A DNA stretch of 64,000 bases from Nesterenkonia halophila (GTDB lineage Bacteria; Actinomycetota; Actinomycetes; Actinomycetales; Micrococcaceae), in the NCBI RefSeq assembly GCF_009467795.1, contig NZ_WIAX01000009.1:1-64000 (forward strand). Direction: 5' to 3'. The translations under genes and the position numbers were made by a program. Below are positions 12,189 through 20,935 of the stretch, piece after piece. Position 1 is the first letter of the stretch, and the number at the start of each line of letters is the position of its first letter. The notes beneath the pieces were generated by a model. It saw only the letters and a program-made list of their open reading frames with translations, was not told where the DNA came from and searched no databases.

Positions 12189-13412
12189 ATGTCCGAGCGC
12201 CATGACTCCAGCCCGTCCGTGTCCGCAGAATCCCTCGGAACCGCCGATGCCGCCGCTGCCGCGGGTCGCGGAACCAGGCCCGGCGGCTCGCCGACGGTGA
12301 TCGACCCGGAGGTCGACGTCGTCGAGCTCACCGAGCGGATCATCGCCTGCGCCTCGGTCTCCGGCGAGGAGACCCCGCTGGCCGACGCCGTCGAGGCCGC
12401 GCTGGCCGGGATGGAGGTGCTCGACCTCCACCGCGACGGCGACACGCTGATCGCCCGCACCGACACCGGCGCGGCCGAGCGCGTGGTGCTGGCCGGGCAT
12501 CTGGACACCGTGCCGCTGCCGAGCGGCGCCGGCTCCCGCGGCACGGTGCCGCCGCAGTGGGAGGGCGAGACGCTCTACGGCCGCGGCGCCGTCGACATGA
12601 AGGGCGGAGTCGCGGTGCAGCTGAAGCTCGCCGCCGAGATCGCCGCGCAGGTACGCGGACTGGCCGCGGGAGCCTCGCTGGACCGGGAGGTGACCTGGGT
12701 CTTCTACGACCATGAGGAGGTCGCCTCGCACCTGTCCGGGCTGGGACGGGTGATGCGTCGGGTCCCGGAGCTGCTCACCGGCGACTTCGCCGTGCTGCTG
12801 GAGCCCACCGACGGCGTCGTCGAGGGCGGCTGCAACGGCACCTGCCGCATCCGGGCGACGATCCGCGGCACCGCCGCCCATTCGGGCCGCTCCTGGATGG
12901 GGCGCAACGCCATCCATCGCGCCGCCGCGGTGCTGACCGCGCTGGAGGCGTACCAGCCGCGCGCCGTCGAGGTCGACGGGCTGGTGTACCGCGAGGGGAT
13001 GAACGCCGTGGACATCTCCGGAGGTGTCGCCGGCAACGTGATCCCCGACGTCTGCACGATCGAGATCAACCACCGCTTCGCTCCGGACACCACCGAGGAG
13101 CAGGCCCACGAACGGATCCGCGCGCTGCTGCGCGAGGCCGGGGTCCCCGACGAGCAGACCGAGGTCACCGACACCTCGGCCGCCGCCCGGCCGGGGCTGG
13201 ACCATCCGGTGGCGCGGGCCTTCGTCGAGGCCGTCGGCGGCGAGCCGAAGCCGAAGTACGGCTGGACCGACGTCGCGCGCTTCTCCGCGCTGGGCGTGCC
13301 GGCGGTGAACTTCGGCCCCGGCGACCCGCTGCTGTGCCACACCGACGACGAGCACGTCTCCGCGGCGGCGCTGCGCGCCTGCCACGCGGCGCTGAGCCGC
13401 TGGCTGGGCTGA
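12189..13412 (+). CDS. dapE: Succinyl-diaminopimelate desuccinylase DapE
   Basis: The 407-residue M20-family metallohydrolase releases succinate to give LL-diaminopimelate. Metal-binding motifs are visible: GHLDTVPLP (His, Asp), [10 protein letters not shown] (bridging Asp), YDHEEV (Glu-Glu), and a late His near [11 protein letters not shown] dimerisation/lid domain lies at about residues 215-320. The first 35 residues are a non-conserved Ala/Ser-rich extension, so translation could begin later, but the -10 box 6 nt before 12189 supports this leaderless start. With dapC and dapD it completes three consecutive steps of the succinylase branch within 6 kb. Confidence 0.93.
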   Translation: MSERHDSSPSVSAESLGTADAAAAAGRGTRPGGSPTVIDPEVDVVELTERIIACASVSGEETPLADAVEAALAGMEVLDLHRDGDTLIARTDTGAAERVVLAGHLDTVPLPSGAGSRGTVPPQWEGETLYGRGAVDMKGGVAVQLKLAAEIAAQVRGLAAGASLDREVTWVFYDHEEVASHLSGLGRVMRRVPELLTGDFAVLLEPTDGVVEGGCNGTCRIRATIRGTAAHSGRSWMGRNAIHRAAAVLTALEAYQPRAVEVDGLVYREGMNAVDISGGVAGNVIPDVCTIEINHRFAPDTTEEQAHERIRALLREAGVPDEQTEVTDTSAAARPGLDHPVARAFVEAVGGEPKPKYGWTDVARFSALGVPAVNFGPGDPLLCHTDDEHVSAAALRACHAALSRWLG

Positions 13413-13466
13413 TCCGGCCGGCCGGGATATCCTCCTGGTGTGAGACGGATTACGGTTCGGTCACCA

Positions 13467-13509
13467 GGTCATCGCCGCTTGTCTGCGGATGACCCTGCGG
13501 CCCTAGTCT
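13467..13509 (+). promoter_or_regulatory. Inverted repeat plus -10 upstream of the TRAP operon
   Basis: The arms GGTCAT-CG-CCGC (13467-13478) and GCGGATGACC (13485-13494) form a bulged inverted repeat directly ahead of a -10 box TAGTCT (13504-13509). It covers the expected -35 region, so it may be an operator for the TRAP operon, or a weak dapE terminator. Confidence 0.4.
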
Positions 13510-13582
13510 GGCCGGACCGGACCGGCGGCGACCCCGCCCCGATCCGTGACGACGCGTCACATCGCACCATCAGGAGGAGACC

Positions 13583-14587
13583 ATGAGGATCCGAAGCACT
13601 GCGGCCGCGGCGACGGCGACGGCGGCCATGCTGGCCCTGTCGGCCTGCGGCGGCGACGACGGCGACTCCGGAGGCGACGGCGGCTCCGGCGACGGCGACT
13701 ACGTCACCGATCTGACCTTCGGCACCGGCGGCACGTCGGGCACCTACTATCCGCTCGGCGGCGAGCTGACCGACATCTTCTCGTCGAGCATCGACGACAT
13801 CTCGGTCAACTACGTCGAGTCGGGCGCCTCCGCCGAGAACCTGGGACAGATCTACCAGGAGGAATGGCAGCTGGGCATGACCCAGAACGACACGGCCAAC
13901 CTGGCTGTCAACGGCGAGCTCGAGGGGCTGGAGGGCGAGCAGATCGACAACGTCGGCTGGATCGCCAACCTGTACCCGGAGGCCGCGCACCTCATCGTCC
14001 GAGAGGATGCGGGCATCGAGTCGGTCGAGGACCTCGAGGGCGCCACTGTCGCCGTCGGCGACGCCGGCTCGGGCACCCGCGCCATCTCGGATGCGATCCT
14101 CTCGGCCTACGGACTGGAGGAGGGCGACTACACCCCGGAGGTCACCGACTTCGGAACGTCCACCGAGATGCTCGCCGACGGGCAGATCGACGCGACGATC
14201 TTCGTCGTCGGCACTCCGGTGGCCGGGCTGACCCAGCTCGCCGCCTCCACCGACGTCGAGCTGCTGCCGGTCGAGGACGAGCAGGCCGAGACCATCTCGG
14301 AGAACTCCGGCGCGGAGGCCTACGACATCAGCGCCGACACCTACGACTTCCTCGACGAGGACGTCCAGACCGTCTCGGTCTTCGCCTCGCTGGTGGCCTC
14401 GACCTCGCAGATCAGCGAGGACGTCGCCTATGAGATGACCCAGGCGATCTTCGAGAACTCCGATGACATCACCCTCGAGGTCGGCGACTCGATCAGCCAG
14501 GACGAGGCCCTGGTCGGCGTCGGCGACGTGCCACTACACCCGGGCGCCGAGCGGTACTACGACGAGCAGGGCGTCGAACTGCCGTGA
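13583..14587 (+). CDS. TAXI-family TRAP transporter solute-binding lipoprotein
   Basis: The 334-residue lipoprotein has an N-terminal signal and lipobox LSAC with Cys at about residue 22, then an acidic Gly/Asp linker. The TAXI periplasmic-binding domain follows, beginning LTFGTGGTSGTYYPLGGEL. It should present a ligand (dicarboxylates, glutamate and similar acids are known for the family) to the membrane component. AGGAGGAGACC precedes the ATG. Its stop overlaps the permease start by 4 bp (GTGA), so the two are coupled. Confidence 0.95.
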   Translation: MRIRSTAAAATATAAMLALSACGGDDGDSGGDGGSGDGDYVTDLTFGTGGTSGTYYPLGGELTDIFSSSIDDISVNYVESGASAENLGQIYQEEWQLGMTQNDTANLAVNGELEGLEGEQIDNVGWIANLYPEAAHLIVREDAGIESVEDLEGATVAVGDAGSGTRAISDAILSAYGLEEGDYTPEVTDFGTSTEMLADGQIDATIFVVGTPVAGLTQLAASTDVELLPVEDEQAETISENSGAEAYDISADTYDFLDEDVQTVSVFASLVASTSQISEDVAYEMTQAIFENSDDITLEVGDSISQDEALVGVGDVPLHPGAERYYDEQGVELP

Positions 14588-16635
14588 GCGACGTCCCCTC
14601 CGCCGACCGGCCCTCGGCTGCTACGCAGCCGGGGGCCGGCCCCCGGAACGAGGCCGCTGCAGTCCTCCGCGAGAGGGACACCTCCAGCCGCTACCGCACC
14701 GACATCGGCTGGTGGGGCTGGATCGTGGGGGCGATCTCGGTCGTCTTCACGCTGTACCACCTCTACGCGGCGCTGGAGCGGCCGTTCAACAACTGGATGC
14801 ACGGCTCGCTGCACCTGGCCGGGGCTACCTCGCTGATCTTCCTTCTGTATCCGGCCTCGCGCCGGCTGCTGCGCGCCGCCGGCCCGGTGCCGCGGTGGCG
14901 CCGCGCGCTGACCGGCGCCGGCGGCTCGGTGCCGGTCTACGACGCGGTGCTCGCCGCAGCGGGGCTGTTCTGCAACCTCTACATCTTCGTCGAGTACACC
15001 CGGCTGACCGGCAACTCGGTGCAGGTGCTGGGCTACAGCGACACCGATCATCTCGTCGCGATCCTCGGGATCGTGCTGGTGCTGGAGGCGACCCGCCGCT
15101 GTGTGGGCGTGCCGATCGTGATCATCGCGCTGCTGGCGATGACCTACGCGATCTTCGGCGACCGCAGCCCGCTGTTCTCGCACTCCGGGATGTCGCTGGA
15201 GGGCTTCGCCACCGACACCTTCCTCTCCATCGGCTCGGGCATCTTCGGCACGCCGCTGCAGGTCTCGTCGAACTTCATCTTCCTCTTCCTGTTCTTCGCC
15301 GTGGTGCTGCTGCGCACCAACATCGGCCAGTTCTTCAACGACCTGGCCTTCCGCGCGGCCGGCAAGTACACCGGCGGACCCGCCAAGGCCGCCATCGGCG
15401 CCTCGGGTCTGCAGGGCATGGTCTCGGGGTCCTCGGTGGCCAACACCGTGGCTTCGGGCTCGTTCACCATCCCGATCATGAAGAAGGCCGGATTCAAGCC
15501 GCACGTCGCCGCCGCCACCGAGGCCACCGCCTCGACCGGTGGGCAGCTGATGCCGCCGATCATGGGCGCGGCGGCGTTCATCATGGCGCAGAACGTGCCG
15601 GACCTGGAGTACAACGACCTGATCGTCATCGCCGTCATCCCGGCGCTGCTGTACTTCCTCGGGGCCTTCCTCTCCATCCACTTCGAGGCCAAGCGTCACC
15701 GCATCAAGGGCCTGCCGGTCGACGAGCTGCCCAGCTGGCGCTCGCTGCTGGTGCGCGTGGACCTGCTGCTGCCGCTGGTGGTGATCATCTCCACGCTGCT
15801 CTCCGGGCTGTCGCCGATGCGCGCGGCGCTGCTGGGCATCGGCACCGCCTTCCTGCTGAGCTTCCTGCGGACCTCGACCCGGCTGGGCCTGCGCGGGCTG
15901 GTCGAGCTGCTCTCCGCCGGCGCGCGCACCGCGCTGCCGGTCATCGCCGCCTGCGCGACTGCCGGCATCGTCGCCGGCACGGTGACCTCCACCGGGCTGG
16001 GCGGACAGCTGGGCGGCGGGCTGGTCGACCTCGCCGGGGGCAGCTTCCTGCTGGTGCTGGTGATGGTGATGATCGCCTGCATCGTGCTCGGCATGGGGCT
16101 GCCGACGACGGCGAACTACGTGGTCACCGCGACGGTCGCCGCGCCGATCCTGTACAACAACTTCGACGTGCCGCTGATCGCCGCGCACCTGTTCGTCTTC
16201 TTCTTCGGCATCCTCGCCGACATCACCCCGCCGGTCTGCCTGGCCGCCTACGCCGGCGCGGGCATCGCGCATGCGAACCCGATGGCCGCCGGCGTCTCGG
16301 CGCTGCGCATCGCAGTGGCCGGGTTCCTCATCCCGTACGTGTTCATCCTTCAGCCGGCGCTGCTGCTGCAGGGCTCCTGGCAGGAGCTGCTCATCGCGCT
16401 GGTGACGGTGATCGTCGGGATGGTCGGCATCGCCTCCGGGCTCGCCGGGCATCTGGCGGTGCGGGCCAGCTGGCTGGAGCGCGTGCTGCTCGTCGCCGGC
16501 GGCCTGGCGCTGATCTACCCGCATCTGGGCGTCTCGCTGGGCGGTCTGGCGGCGATGGGGCTGGGCCTGCTGCTGCAGCTCGTCCGGCGTCGGCGCGGCG
16601 GGGGAGACGCCGACGCCGCATCCTCGCCGAGCTGA
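14584..16635 (+). CDS. TRAP transporter fused permease (DctQM-like, TAXI type)
   Basis: This 683-residue polytopic protein fuses the small (DctQ-like, about residues 40-190) and large (DctM-like, about 200-620) TRAP membrane subunits, as is usual for TAXI systems. The DctM core shows GASGLQGMVSGSSVANTVA, TEATASTGGQLMPPIMGAAA and IVLGMGLPTTANYV. Together with the upstream lipoprotein it forms a Na+- or H+-driven uptake system. A GTG start at 14584 is used by overlap coupling. The first 40 residues are cytoplasmic and variable. Confidence 0.95.
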   Translation: MSDVPSADRPSAATQPGAGPRNEAAAVLRERDTSSRYRTDIGWWGWIVGAISVVFTLYHLYAALERPFNNWMHGSLHLAGATSLIFLLYPASRRLLRAAGPVPRWRRALTGAGGSVPVYDAVLAAAGLFCNLYIFVEYTRLTGNSVQVLGYSDTDHLVAILGIVLVLEATRRCVGVPIVIIALLAMTYAIFGDRSPLFSHSGMSLEGFATDTFLSIGSGIFGTPLQVSSNFIFLFLFFAVVLLRTNIGQFFNDLAFRAAGKYTGGPAKAAIGASGLQGMVSGSSVANTVASGSFTIPIMKKAGFKPHVAAATEATASTGGQLMPPIMGAAAFIMAQNVPDLEYNDLIVIAVIPALLYFLGAFLSIHFEAKRHRIKGLPVDELPSWRSLLVRVDLLLPLVVIISTLLSGLSPMRAALLGIGTAFLLSFLRTSTRLGLRGLVELLSAGARTALPVIAACATAGIVAGTVTSTGLGGQLGGGLVDLAGGSFLLVLVMVMIACIVLGMGLPTTANYVVTATVAAPILYNNFDVPLIAAHLFVFFFGILADITPPVCLAAYAGAGIAHANPMAAGVSALRIAVAGFLIPYVFILQPALLLQGSWQELLIALVTVIVGMVGIASGLAGHLAVRASWLERVLLVAGGLALIYPHLGVSLGGLAAMGLGLLLQLVRRRRGGGDADAASSPS

Positions 16636-16648
16636 GGCGCGCCGGCGC

Positions 16649-16654
16649 TAGGCT
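16649..16654 (+). promoter_or_regulatory. Leaderless -10 (TAGGCT) of the SDR gene
   Basis: TAGGCT is followed by 6 nt and then the ATG at 16661, so the mRNA probably begins at the start codon. Confidence 0.55.
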
Positions 16655-16660
16655 GGGGCC

Positions 16661-17416
16661 ATGACACAGAACAGCGCTGACGAGCACAGCACCGCCTCCG
16701 CCACCGCGTCCGGGACCGAGACCGGCACCCGTCCGATCGCCCTGGTCACCGGCGCGACGCGGGGGATCGGCCGCGCCGTGGCCGAGGACCTGTCCCGCAC
16801 CCACCGGGTGCTGGTCGGCGGCACCTCCGCCGAGCGGGTCCAGGAGGTCGTCGACTCCCTGGGCGACGCCGCCGGCTTCGTGGCCGACCTCTCCGACGCC
16901 GACCAGCTCGACGCCGCCGTCCAGGCGCTGGGCCTGGAGAAGCTGGACCTGCTGGTCCACTCCGCGGGTCTGGCCTGGGGCGGGGAGGTCGGCTCCACTC
17001 CAGCCGAGGACTGGCGGCGGCTGTTCGAGGTCAACGTCTTCGCCGTCGCCGAGCTGACCCGGCGGCTGCTGCCGGCTCTGCGCCAGGCTCGGGGACAGGT
17101 CGTCGCGATCAACTCCGGGGCCGGGCACAGGTCGTCGGCGGGCAACGGTCCGTATGCCGGCAGCAAGTTCGCCCTGCGTGCGCTCACCGACGCGCTGCGG
17201 GCCGAGGAGCGCGGCGTCGTGCGCGTGACCTCGATCCACCCGGGCCGCGTGGACACCGACATGCAGCGTGACCTGCAGTCCCAGCTGGGCAATCTGCGCT
17301 ACGACGGCAGCGTCTACATCGCCCCGGAGTCCGTGGCCGAGACTGTGCGGCTCGCCGTGGACACGCCGGCGGCGTCGATGGTGGAGGAGCTGTCGATCCG
17401 GCCGGTGCAGTCCTGA
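16661..17416 (+). CDS. Short-chain dehydrogenase/reductase (SDR)
   Basis: The 251-residue Rossmann-fold oxidoreductase carries the classical SDR motifs. These are the NAD(P)-binding TGATRGIGRAV (about residues 28-38), NSGAG with the catalytic Ser, and the Tyr-x3-Lys pair in PYAGSKFALRAL. The first 25 residues are an unconserved Thr/Ala tail. The substrate cannot be predicted. It has its own leaderless promoter and ends before a strong palindromic terminator, so it is a single-gene unit. Confidence 0.92.
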   Translation: MTQNSADEHSTASATASGTETGTRPIALVTGATRGIGRAVAEDLSRTHRVLVGGTSAERVQEVVDSLGDAAGFVADLSDADQLDAAVQALGLEKLDLLVHSAGLAWGGEVGSTPAEDWRRLFEVNVFAVAELTRRLLPALRQARGQVVAINSGAGHRSSAGNGPYAGSKFALRALTDALRAEERGVVRVTSIHPGRVDTDMQRDLQSQLGNLRYDGSVYIAPESVAETVRLAVDTPAASMVEELSIRPVQS

Positions 17417-17483
17417 GGACGTCCGTCCACGAGACGGGACTCGACCGGGCCGGCCCCTGATTCGGCACCGGTCCGACATGCGA

Positions 17484-17515
17484 CAGGGCCCCGTTCCGAT
17501 CGGAACGGGGCCCTG
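17484..17515. terminator. Perfect 32-bp palindromic terminator
   Basis: The sequence from 17484 to 17515 is its own reverse complement (arm CAGGGCCCCGTTCCGA). It lies between the SDR gene and the opposing tRNA-Asn, so it can end both transcripts. Confidence 0.8.
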
Positions 17516-17522
17516 CGAGAAG

Positions 17523-17594
17523 CTCCCCCAGCTGGATTCGAACCAGCAACCCCTCGATTAACAGTCGAGTGCTCTGCCGTTGAGCTATGGAGGA
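17523..17594 (-). tRNA. tRNA-Asn (anticodon GTT)
   Basis: Read on the minus strand, the 72-nt cloverleaf is complete: acceptor TCCTCCA/TGGGGGA, anticodon stem CTCGA/TCGAG with loop CTGTTAA (GTT, Asn), T-arm GCTGG TTCGAAT CCAGC and discriminator G. CCA is not encoded. A -10 TACACT lies at 17613-17608 on the same strand, about 14 nt before the 5' end. Confidence 0.96.
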
Positions 17595-17764
17595 TTGCGA
17601 CTGAAAAAGTGTAGCAGGATCGCGACAGCGAGGCGAAACCGGCCCGGCGTCTGCGACGGACATCACACGTCCAGGGTGTTCCGAGCCTCGGGAACGGGCG
17701 CTCGGCCGGGCGATGAACTGGCATCGAGGGGAAGGGCGTGGCAGACCTGCGGCGGAGCAGTACC

Positions 17765-18241
17765 ATGGAGCGCGTGCTGACCCCCGATGAGGACACCCAG
17801 ACCGCTCCCGCGGCCGGCGACGCCGCGCCGATCCGTGTGAGCGCCGTGGTCATCCGCAACTCCGACGGCGAGGTGCTGACGGTGCGCAAGGCCGGCACCG
17901 ACCGCTTCATGCTGCCCGGCGGCAAGCCCGAGCCGGGGGAGACGCCGGTGCAGACCGCCGCCCGCGAATGCTGCGAGGAGCTCGACGTCCAGCTGTGGCA
18001 GGAGGACCTGCGGCGGCTGGGCACCTTCCGCGCCCCGGCGGCGAACGAGCCCGATCGCGACGTCGAGGGTGTGGTCTTCGTCCACGACGCCGTGCCCGCC
18101 GGCGCCGACCACACGCCCTCGGCCGAGATCGAAGAGCTGCGCTGGGTCGACTTGACCGCCGAGGAGCCGTCGGCGGACCTGGCCCCGCTGCTCCGCGATC
18201 AGATCGCCCCGGCGCTGCAGGCCGAGGCCGCCGTCGCCTGA
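17765..18241 (+). CDS. NUDIX hydrolase
   Basis: The 158-residue protein contains the Nudix box G-x5-E-x7-RE-x2-EE (GGKPEPGETPVQT then AARECCEELDV; the final Gly of the consensus is Asp here). It should hydrolyse a nucleoside diphosphate linked to another group, substrate unknown. Three in-frame starts exist: GTG 17738, ATG 17765 and GTG 17774. The box TACCAT at 17761-17766 would give a leaderless transcript at 17774, which may be the true start, with loss of only three residues relative to 17765. The LOG-family gene follows after 42 bp and is probably co-transcribed. Confidence 0.88.
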   Translation: MERVLTPDEDTQTAPAAGDAAPIRVSAVVIRNSDGEVLTVRKAGTDRFMLPGGKPEPGETPVQTAARECCEELDVQLWQEDLRRLGTFRAPAANEPDRDVEGVVFVHDAVPAGADHTPSAEIEELRWVDLTAEEPSADLAPLLRDQIAPALQAEAAVA

Positions 18242-18283
18242 CGACGGCTCGCCCACCCCGCCGACCGCTCGGAGGAGGAGTCC

Positions 18284-18832
18284 ATGCCGCGTCTCACCGT
18301 GTTCACCGGATCCAGCACCGGCCATGATCCGGTCCATCGGCGCGCCGCCGATCAGCTGGGCGCCGCGCTGGCCCGGCGCGGCATCGAGCTCGTCTACGGC
18401 GGCGGGCATGTGGGTCTGATGGGCGTGCTCGCCGACGCCGCGCTCCGCGCCGGGGGAGTCGTGCACGGCGTGATGCCCCAGCACCTGGTCGACCGGGAGG
18501 ATGCGCATCCGCGGCTGACCACGCTGGAGGTCGTCGAGGACATGCACGCTCGCAAGCGCCGCATGGCCGAGCTCGGCGACGGCTTCCTCGCGCTGCCCGG
18601 CGGCGTCGGCACGCTGGAGGAGCTCGTCGAGATCTGGACCTGGCAACACCTCGGGCTGCACGCCAAGCCGGTGGGTCTGCTCGACGTCGCCGGGTTCTGG
18701 CGACCGCTGCTGGCGCTGGCCGATCACATGGTCGAGGCCGGTTTCCTCTCCCGCGATCGCCGCGAGGGACTCTGGACCGGCGAGGACGTCGAGCCGCTGC
18801 TGGACCTGCTGGAGGGGACCGGCCGCGGCTGA
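18284..18832 (+). CDS. LOG-family protein (TIGR00730; putative nucleoside 5'-monophosphate phosphoribohydrolase)
   Basis: The 182-residue Rossmann-like protein has the family motifs GGGHVGLMG (about residues 41-49) and PGGVGTLEE (about 99-107), and the conserved Arg/Lys cluster MHARKRRM. LOG proteins remove ribose 5-phosphate from nucleotides and activate cytokinins in plants and some actinobacteria. In bacteria many members are called lysine decarboxylase by error. A good GGAGGAG ribosome-binding site sits 6 nt upstream of the ATG. Confidence 0.92.
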   Translation: MPRLTVFTGSSTGHDPVHRRAADQLGAALARRGIELVYGGGHVGLMGVLADAALRAGGVVHGVMPQHLVDREDAHPRLTTLEVVEDMHARKRRMAELGDGFLALPGGVGTLEELVEIWTWQHLGLHAKPVGLLDVAGFWRPLLALADHMVEAGFLSRDRREGLWTGEDVEPLLDLLEGTGRG

Positions 18833-18952
18833 CGGGCGGCGTCGCCGGCGTCGTGCGGCTCGAGCCGGGTCGTCGCGCCCGCCCGACTGCTATCCTCTCC
18901 ACGACCCCGGTGGTCGCCCGGAGCACCTGGAATCTGCCGATCAGGAGTGAGC

Positions 18953-19828
18953 ATGCCCGCTGCAGACACGACCGCGGCCGACGTCGCCCGGCTCATCATC
19001 AGCTGCCCCGACCAGCCGGGGATCGTCGCCGCCGTCTCGGAGGTCATCACTGATCTGGGCGGCAACATCACCACGCTGGACCAGTACAGCACCGGCGTCG
19101 CCGGCGGGCGGTTCTTCCAGCGCACCGTCTTCCACCTGCCGGGGCTGGCCGCCGAGCGCCCGCGCGTCGAGGAGGCGATCCGCACCCGGCTGGCCGACCG
19201 CTTCGACATGGAGTGGAGCCTGACCGACGCCGCGACCTCCAAGCGGGTGGCGATCTTCGCCTCGAAGACCGACCACTGCCTGCTGGACCTGCTCTGGCGG
19301 CACCGCCGCGGCGAGATCCCGATGGACATCGCCATGGTGATCTCCAACCATCCGGACCTCGCCGACGACGTGCGGCCCTTCGGCATCCCGTACTTCCACG
19401 TGCCGGTGGAGAAGGGCGACAAGGCCGCCGCCGAGGCGAAGCACCTGGAGCTGCTGCAGGGCAACGTCGACGTCATCGTGCTGGCCCGCTACATGCAGAT
19501 CATCTCCGAGACCTTCCTCGAGCAGGTCGGCGCTCCGGTGATCAACATCCACCACAGTTTCCTGCCGGCCTTCATCGGCGCCGGGCCGTACCAGAAGGCC
19601 CGGGACCGCGGCGTGAAGCTGATCGGGGCCACGGCGCACTATGTGACCAAGGACCTCGACGAGGGGCCGATCATCGAGCAGGACGTCATCCGCGTCTCGC
19701 ACGAGGACGACGTCGCCCAGCTGACCCGCTACGGCGCCGACGTCGAGCGGGCGGTGCTCTCCCGCGCAGTGCAGTGGCACTGCGAGGACCGGGTCATCCG
19801 CAACGGACAGACCACGATCGTCTTCTGA
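18953..19828 (+). CDS. purU: Formyltetrahydrofolate deformylase PurU
   Basis: The 291-residue protein has an N-terminal ACT domain (about residues 10-90, LIISCPDQPGIVAAVSEV) and a formyltransferase-fold catalytic domain with INIHHSFLPAFIGAGPY and GATAHYVTKDLDEGPIIEQD. It hydrolyses 10-formyl-THF to THF and formate, balancing one-carbon units for purine synthesis. AGGAG at 18943-18947 is spaced 5 nt from the ATG at 18953, which is chosen over GTG 18947 because that codon overlaps the ribosome-binding site. A -10 TATCCT lies at 18891-18896. Confidence 0.96.
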   Translation: MPAADTTAADVARLIISCPDQPGIVAAVSEVITDLGGNITTLDQYSTGVAGGRFFQRTVFHLPGLAAERPRVEEAIRTRLADRFDMEWSLTDAATSKRVAIFASKTDHCLLDLLWRHRRGEIPMDIAMVISNHPDLADDVRPFGIPYFHVPVEKGDKAAAEAKHLELLQGNVDVIVLARYMQIISETFLEQVGAPVINIHHSFLPAFIGAGPYQKARDRGVKLIGATAHYVTKDLDEGPIIEQDVIRVSHEDDVAQLTRYGADVERAVLSRAVQWHCEDRVIRNGQTTIVF

Positions 19829-19896
19829 CTCCTGGGGCCAGGGCGGGGCGCCGGACAGGACATTACGTCATGGAAGGGTTCTGCAATTCACCTGAC

Positions 19897-19925
19897 GAAG
19901 GTGAGGCGATCCTCTTCTGTAGACT
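19897..19925 (+). promoter_or_regulatory. DtxR/IdeR-type iron box overlapping the promoter of the siderophore-interacting gene
   Basis: The core AGGTGAGGCGATCCT matches the DtxR/IdeR consensus core AGGTTAGGCTAACCT at 12 of 15 positions. It lies at 19897-19915, across the expected -35 region of a -10 box TAGACT (19920-19925). Iron-loaded IdeR/DtxR should therefore repress the gene at 19957. Confidence 0.65.
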
Positions 19926-19956
19926 GCAGGCGCCGTCTTCCCGGAAGGAACCGCCG

Positions 19957-20832
19957 ATGTCGTCCACCTCCTCCCTCTCCTCCACACCCTCCGCCGCCTC
20001 CGCGGCGCCCGCGGCGCGGAAGCCGCGCGTGCAGCACCTGATGCGGGTCGAGTCGGTCCGCCGGCTGAGCCCGCATCTGCTGCGCGTCACGCTCGGCGGC
20101 GACGGCTTCTCCGGCATCGAGTTCAAGGAGGCGACGGACCAGTACATCAAGCTGCTCTTCGCCGACCCGGCCCTGGGCCTGGAGCGCCCCTTTGACATGG
20201 AGGCGCTGCGCGAGCGGCTGCCGACGGAGCAGATGCCGGTCACCCGGACCTACACCATCCGAGCGATCGACCGTGCCGCCGGCACTCTGGCGCTCGACAT
20301 GGTCACGCACGGCGACGAGGGGCTGGCCGGGCCCTGGGCCGAGCAGGCCCGGCCGGGGGACCTGATCAGCTTCTTCGGCCCCGGCGGAGGTTACGCTCCG
20401 CGGCGGGAGGCGGACTGGCATCTGCTGGCCGGCGACGAGTCGGCGCTGCCGGCCATCGCGACGGCGCTGGAGGCGATGGACCCCGAGGCCCGCGGCGTCG
20501 CCGTCGTGGAGGTCCCCGCCGCCGCCGACGAGGTCCCGCTCGCCGCGCCGGAGGGCGTGGAGGTGCGCTGGCTGCACCGCGGGGCGGCGTTCACCCCGGA
20601 GACCACGCGACTGACCGAGCACGTCGAACAGCTCGAGATCCCCGACGGCGACGTCCAGGTCTTCGTCCACGGCGAGCGAGAGGAGATGAAGCGGCTGCGT
20701 CGGCGTCTGGTCGAGGAGTGCGGTCTGCCGCGGAAGGGGATGTCGCTCTCGGCCTACTGGGCCCACGGCCGCGTCGAGGACCAGTTCCAGGCGGAGAAGC
20801 GCCAGCCGATCGGGGCGATCGACCCGGACTGA
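19957..20832 (+). CDS. Siderophore-interacting protein (FAD-dependent ferric-siderophore reductase)
   Basis: The 291-residue protein belongs to the SIP/ViuB family. An FAD-binding beta-barrel (about residues 25-145, with TRTYTIRAID as the flavin motif) is followed by a NAD(P)H domain beginning LLAGDESALPAIATAL and ending in the family signature SAYWAHGRVEDQFQAEK. It reduces imported ferric siderophores in the cytosol to release Fe2+. The ATG at 19957 follows AAGGAACC; upstream open frame is antisense-free but precedes the promoter. The iron box upstream agrees with the role. Confidence 0.95.
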   Translation: MSSTSSLSSTPSAASAAPAARKPRVQHLMRVESVRRLSPHLLRVTLGGDGFSGIEFKEATDQYIKLLFADPALGLERPFDMEALRERLPTEQMPVTRTYTIRAIDRAAGTLALDMVTHGDEGLAGPWAEQARPGDLISFFGPGGGYAPRREADWHLLAGDESALPAIATALEAMDPEARGVAVVEVPAAADEVPLAAPEGVEVRWLHRGAAFTPETTRLTEHVEQLEIPDGDVQVFVHGEREEMKRLRRRLVEECGLPRKGMSLSAYWAHGRVEDQFQAEKRQPIGAIDPD

Positions 20833-20873
20833 GCCGGGCCGGCCCGCGGGCCCCTGGGCGGTGTCGTCCGGGG

Positions 20874-20903
20874 CTGCGTCGTCCTGGACTGCGTCGTCCT
20901 GGA
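20874..20903. repeat. Two tandem 15-bp repeats
   Basis: CTGCGTCGTCCTGGA occurs twice head to tail, with a third degenerate unit before it, in the gap after the siderophore-interacting gene. No function is apparent. Confidence 0.6.
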
Positions 20904-20935
20904 CGGCGCTCGGCGGCCGCCCCGGGTCGCGGCGC

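Noticed and set aside
11184-13385. A 733-codon minus-strand open frame joining dapD with upstream sequence
   Set aside because: The part before 12158 is antisense to dapE, whose motifs are clear; high G+C leaves antisense frames open.
13467-13494. Inverted repeat as certain dapE terminator
   Set aside because: The stem has a bulge, no U-tract, and sits exactly in the -35 area of the TRAP promoter; an operator is equally likely, so it is reported only as regulatory.
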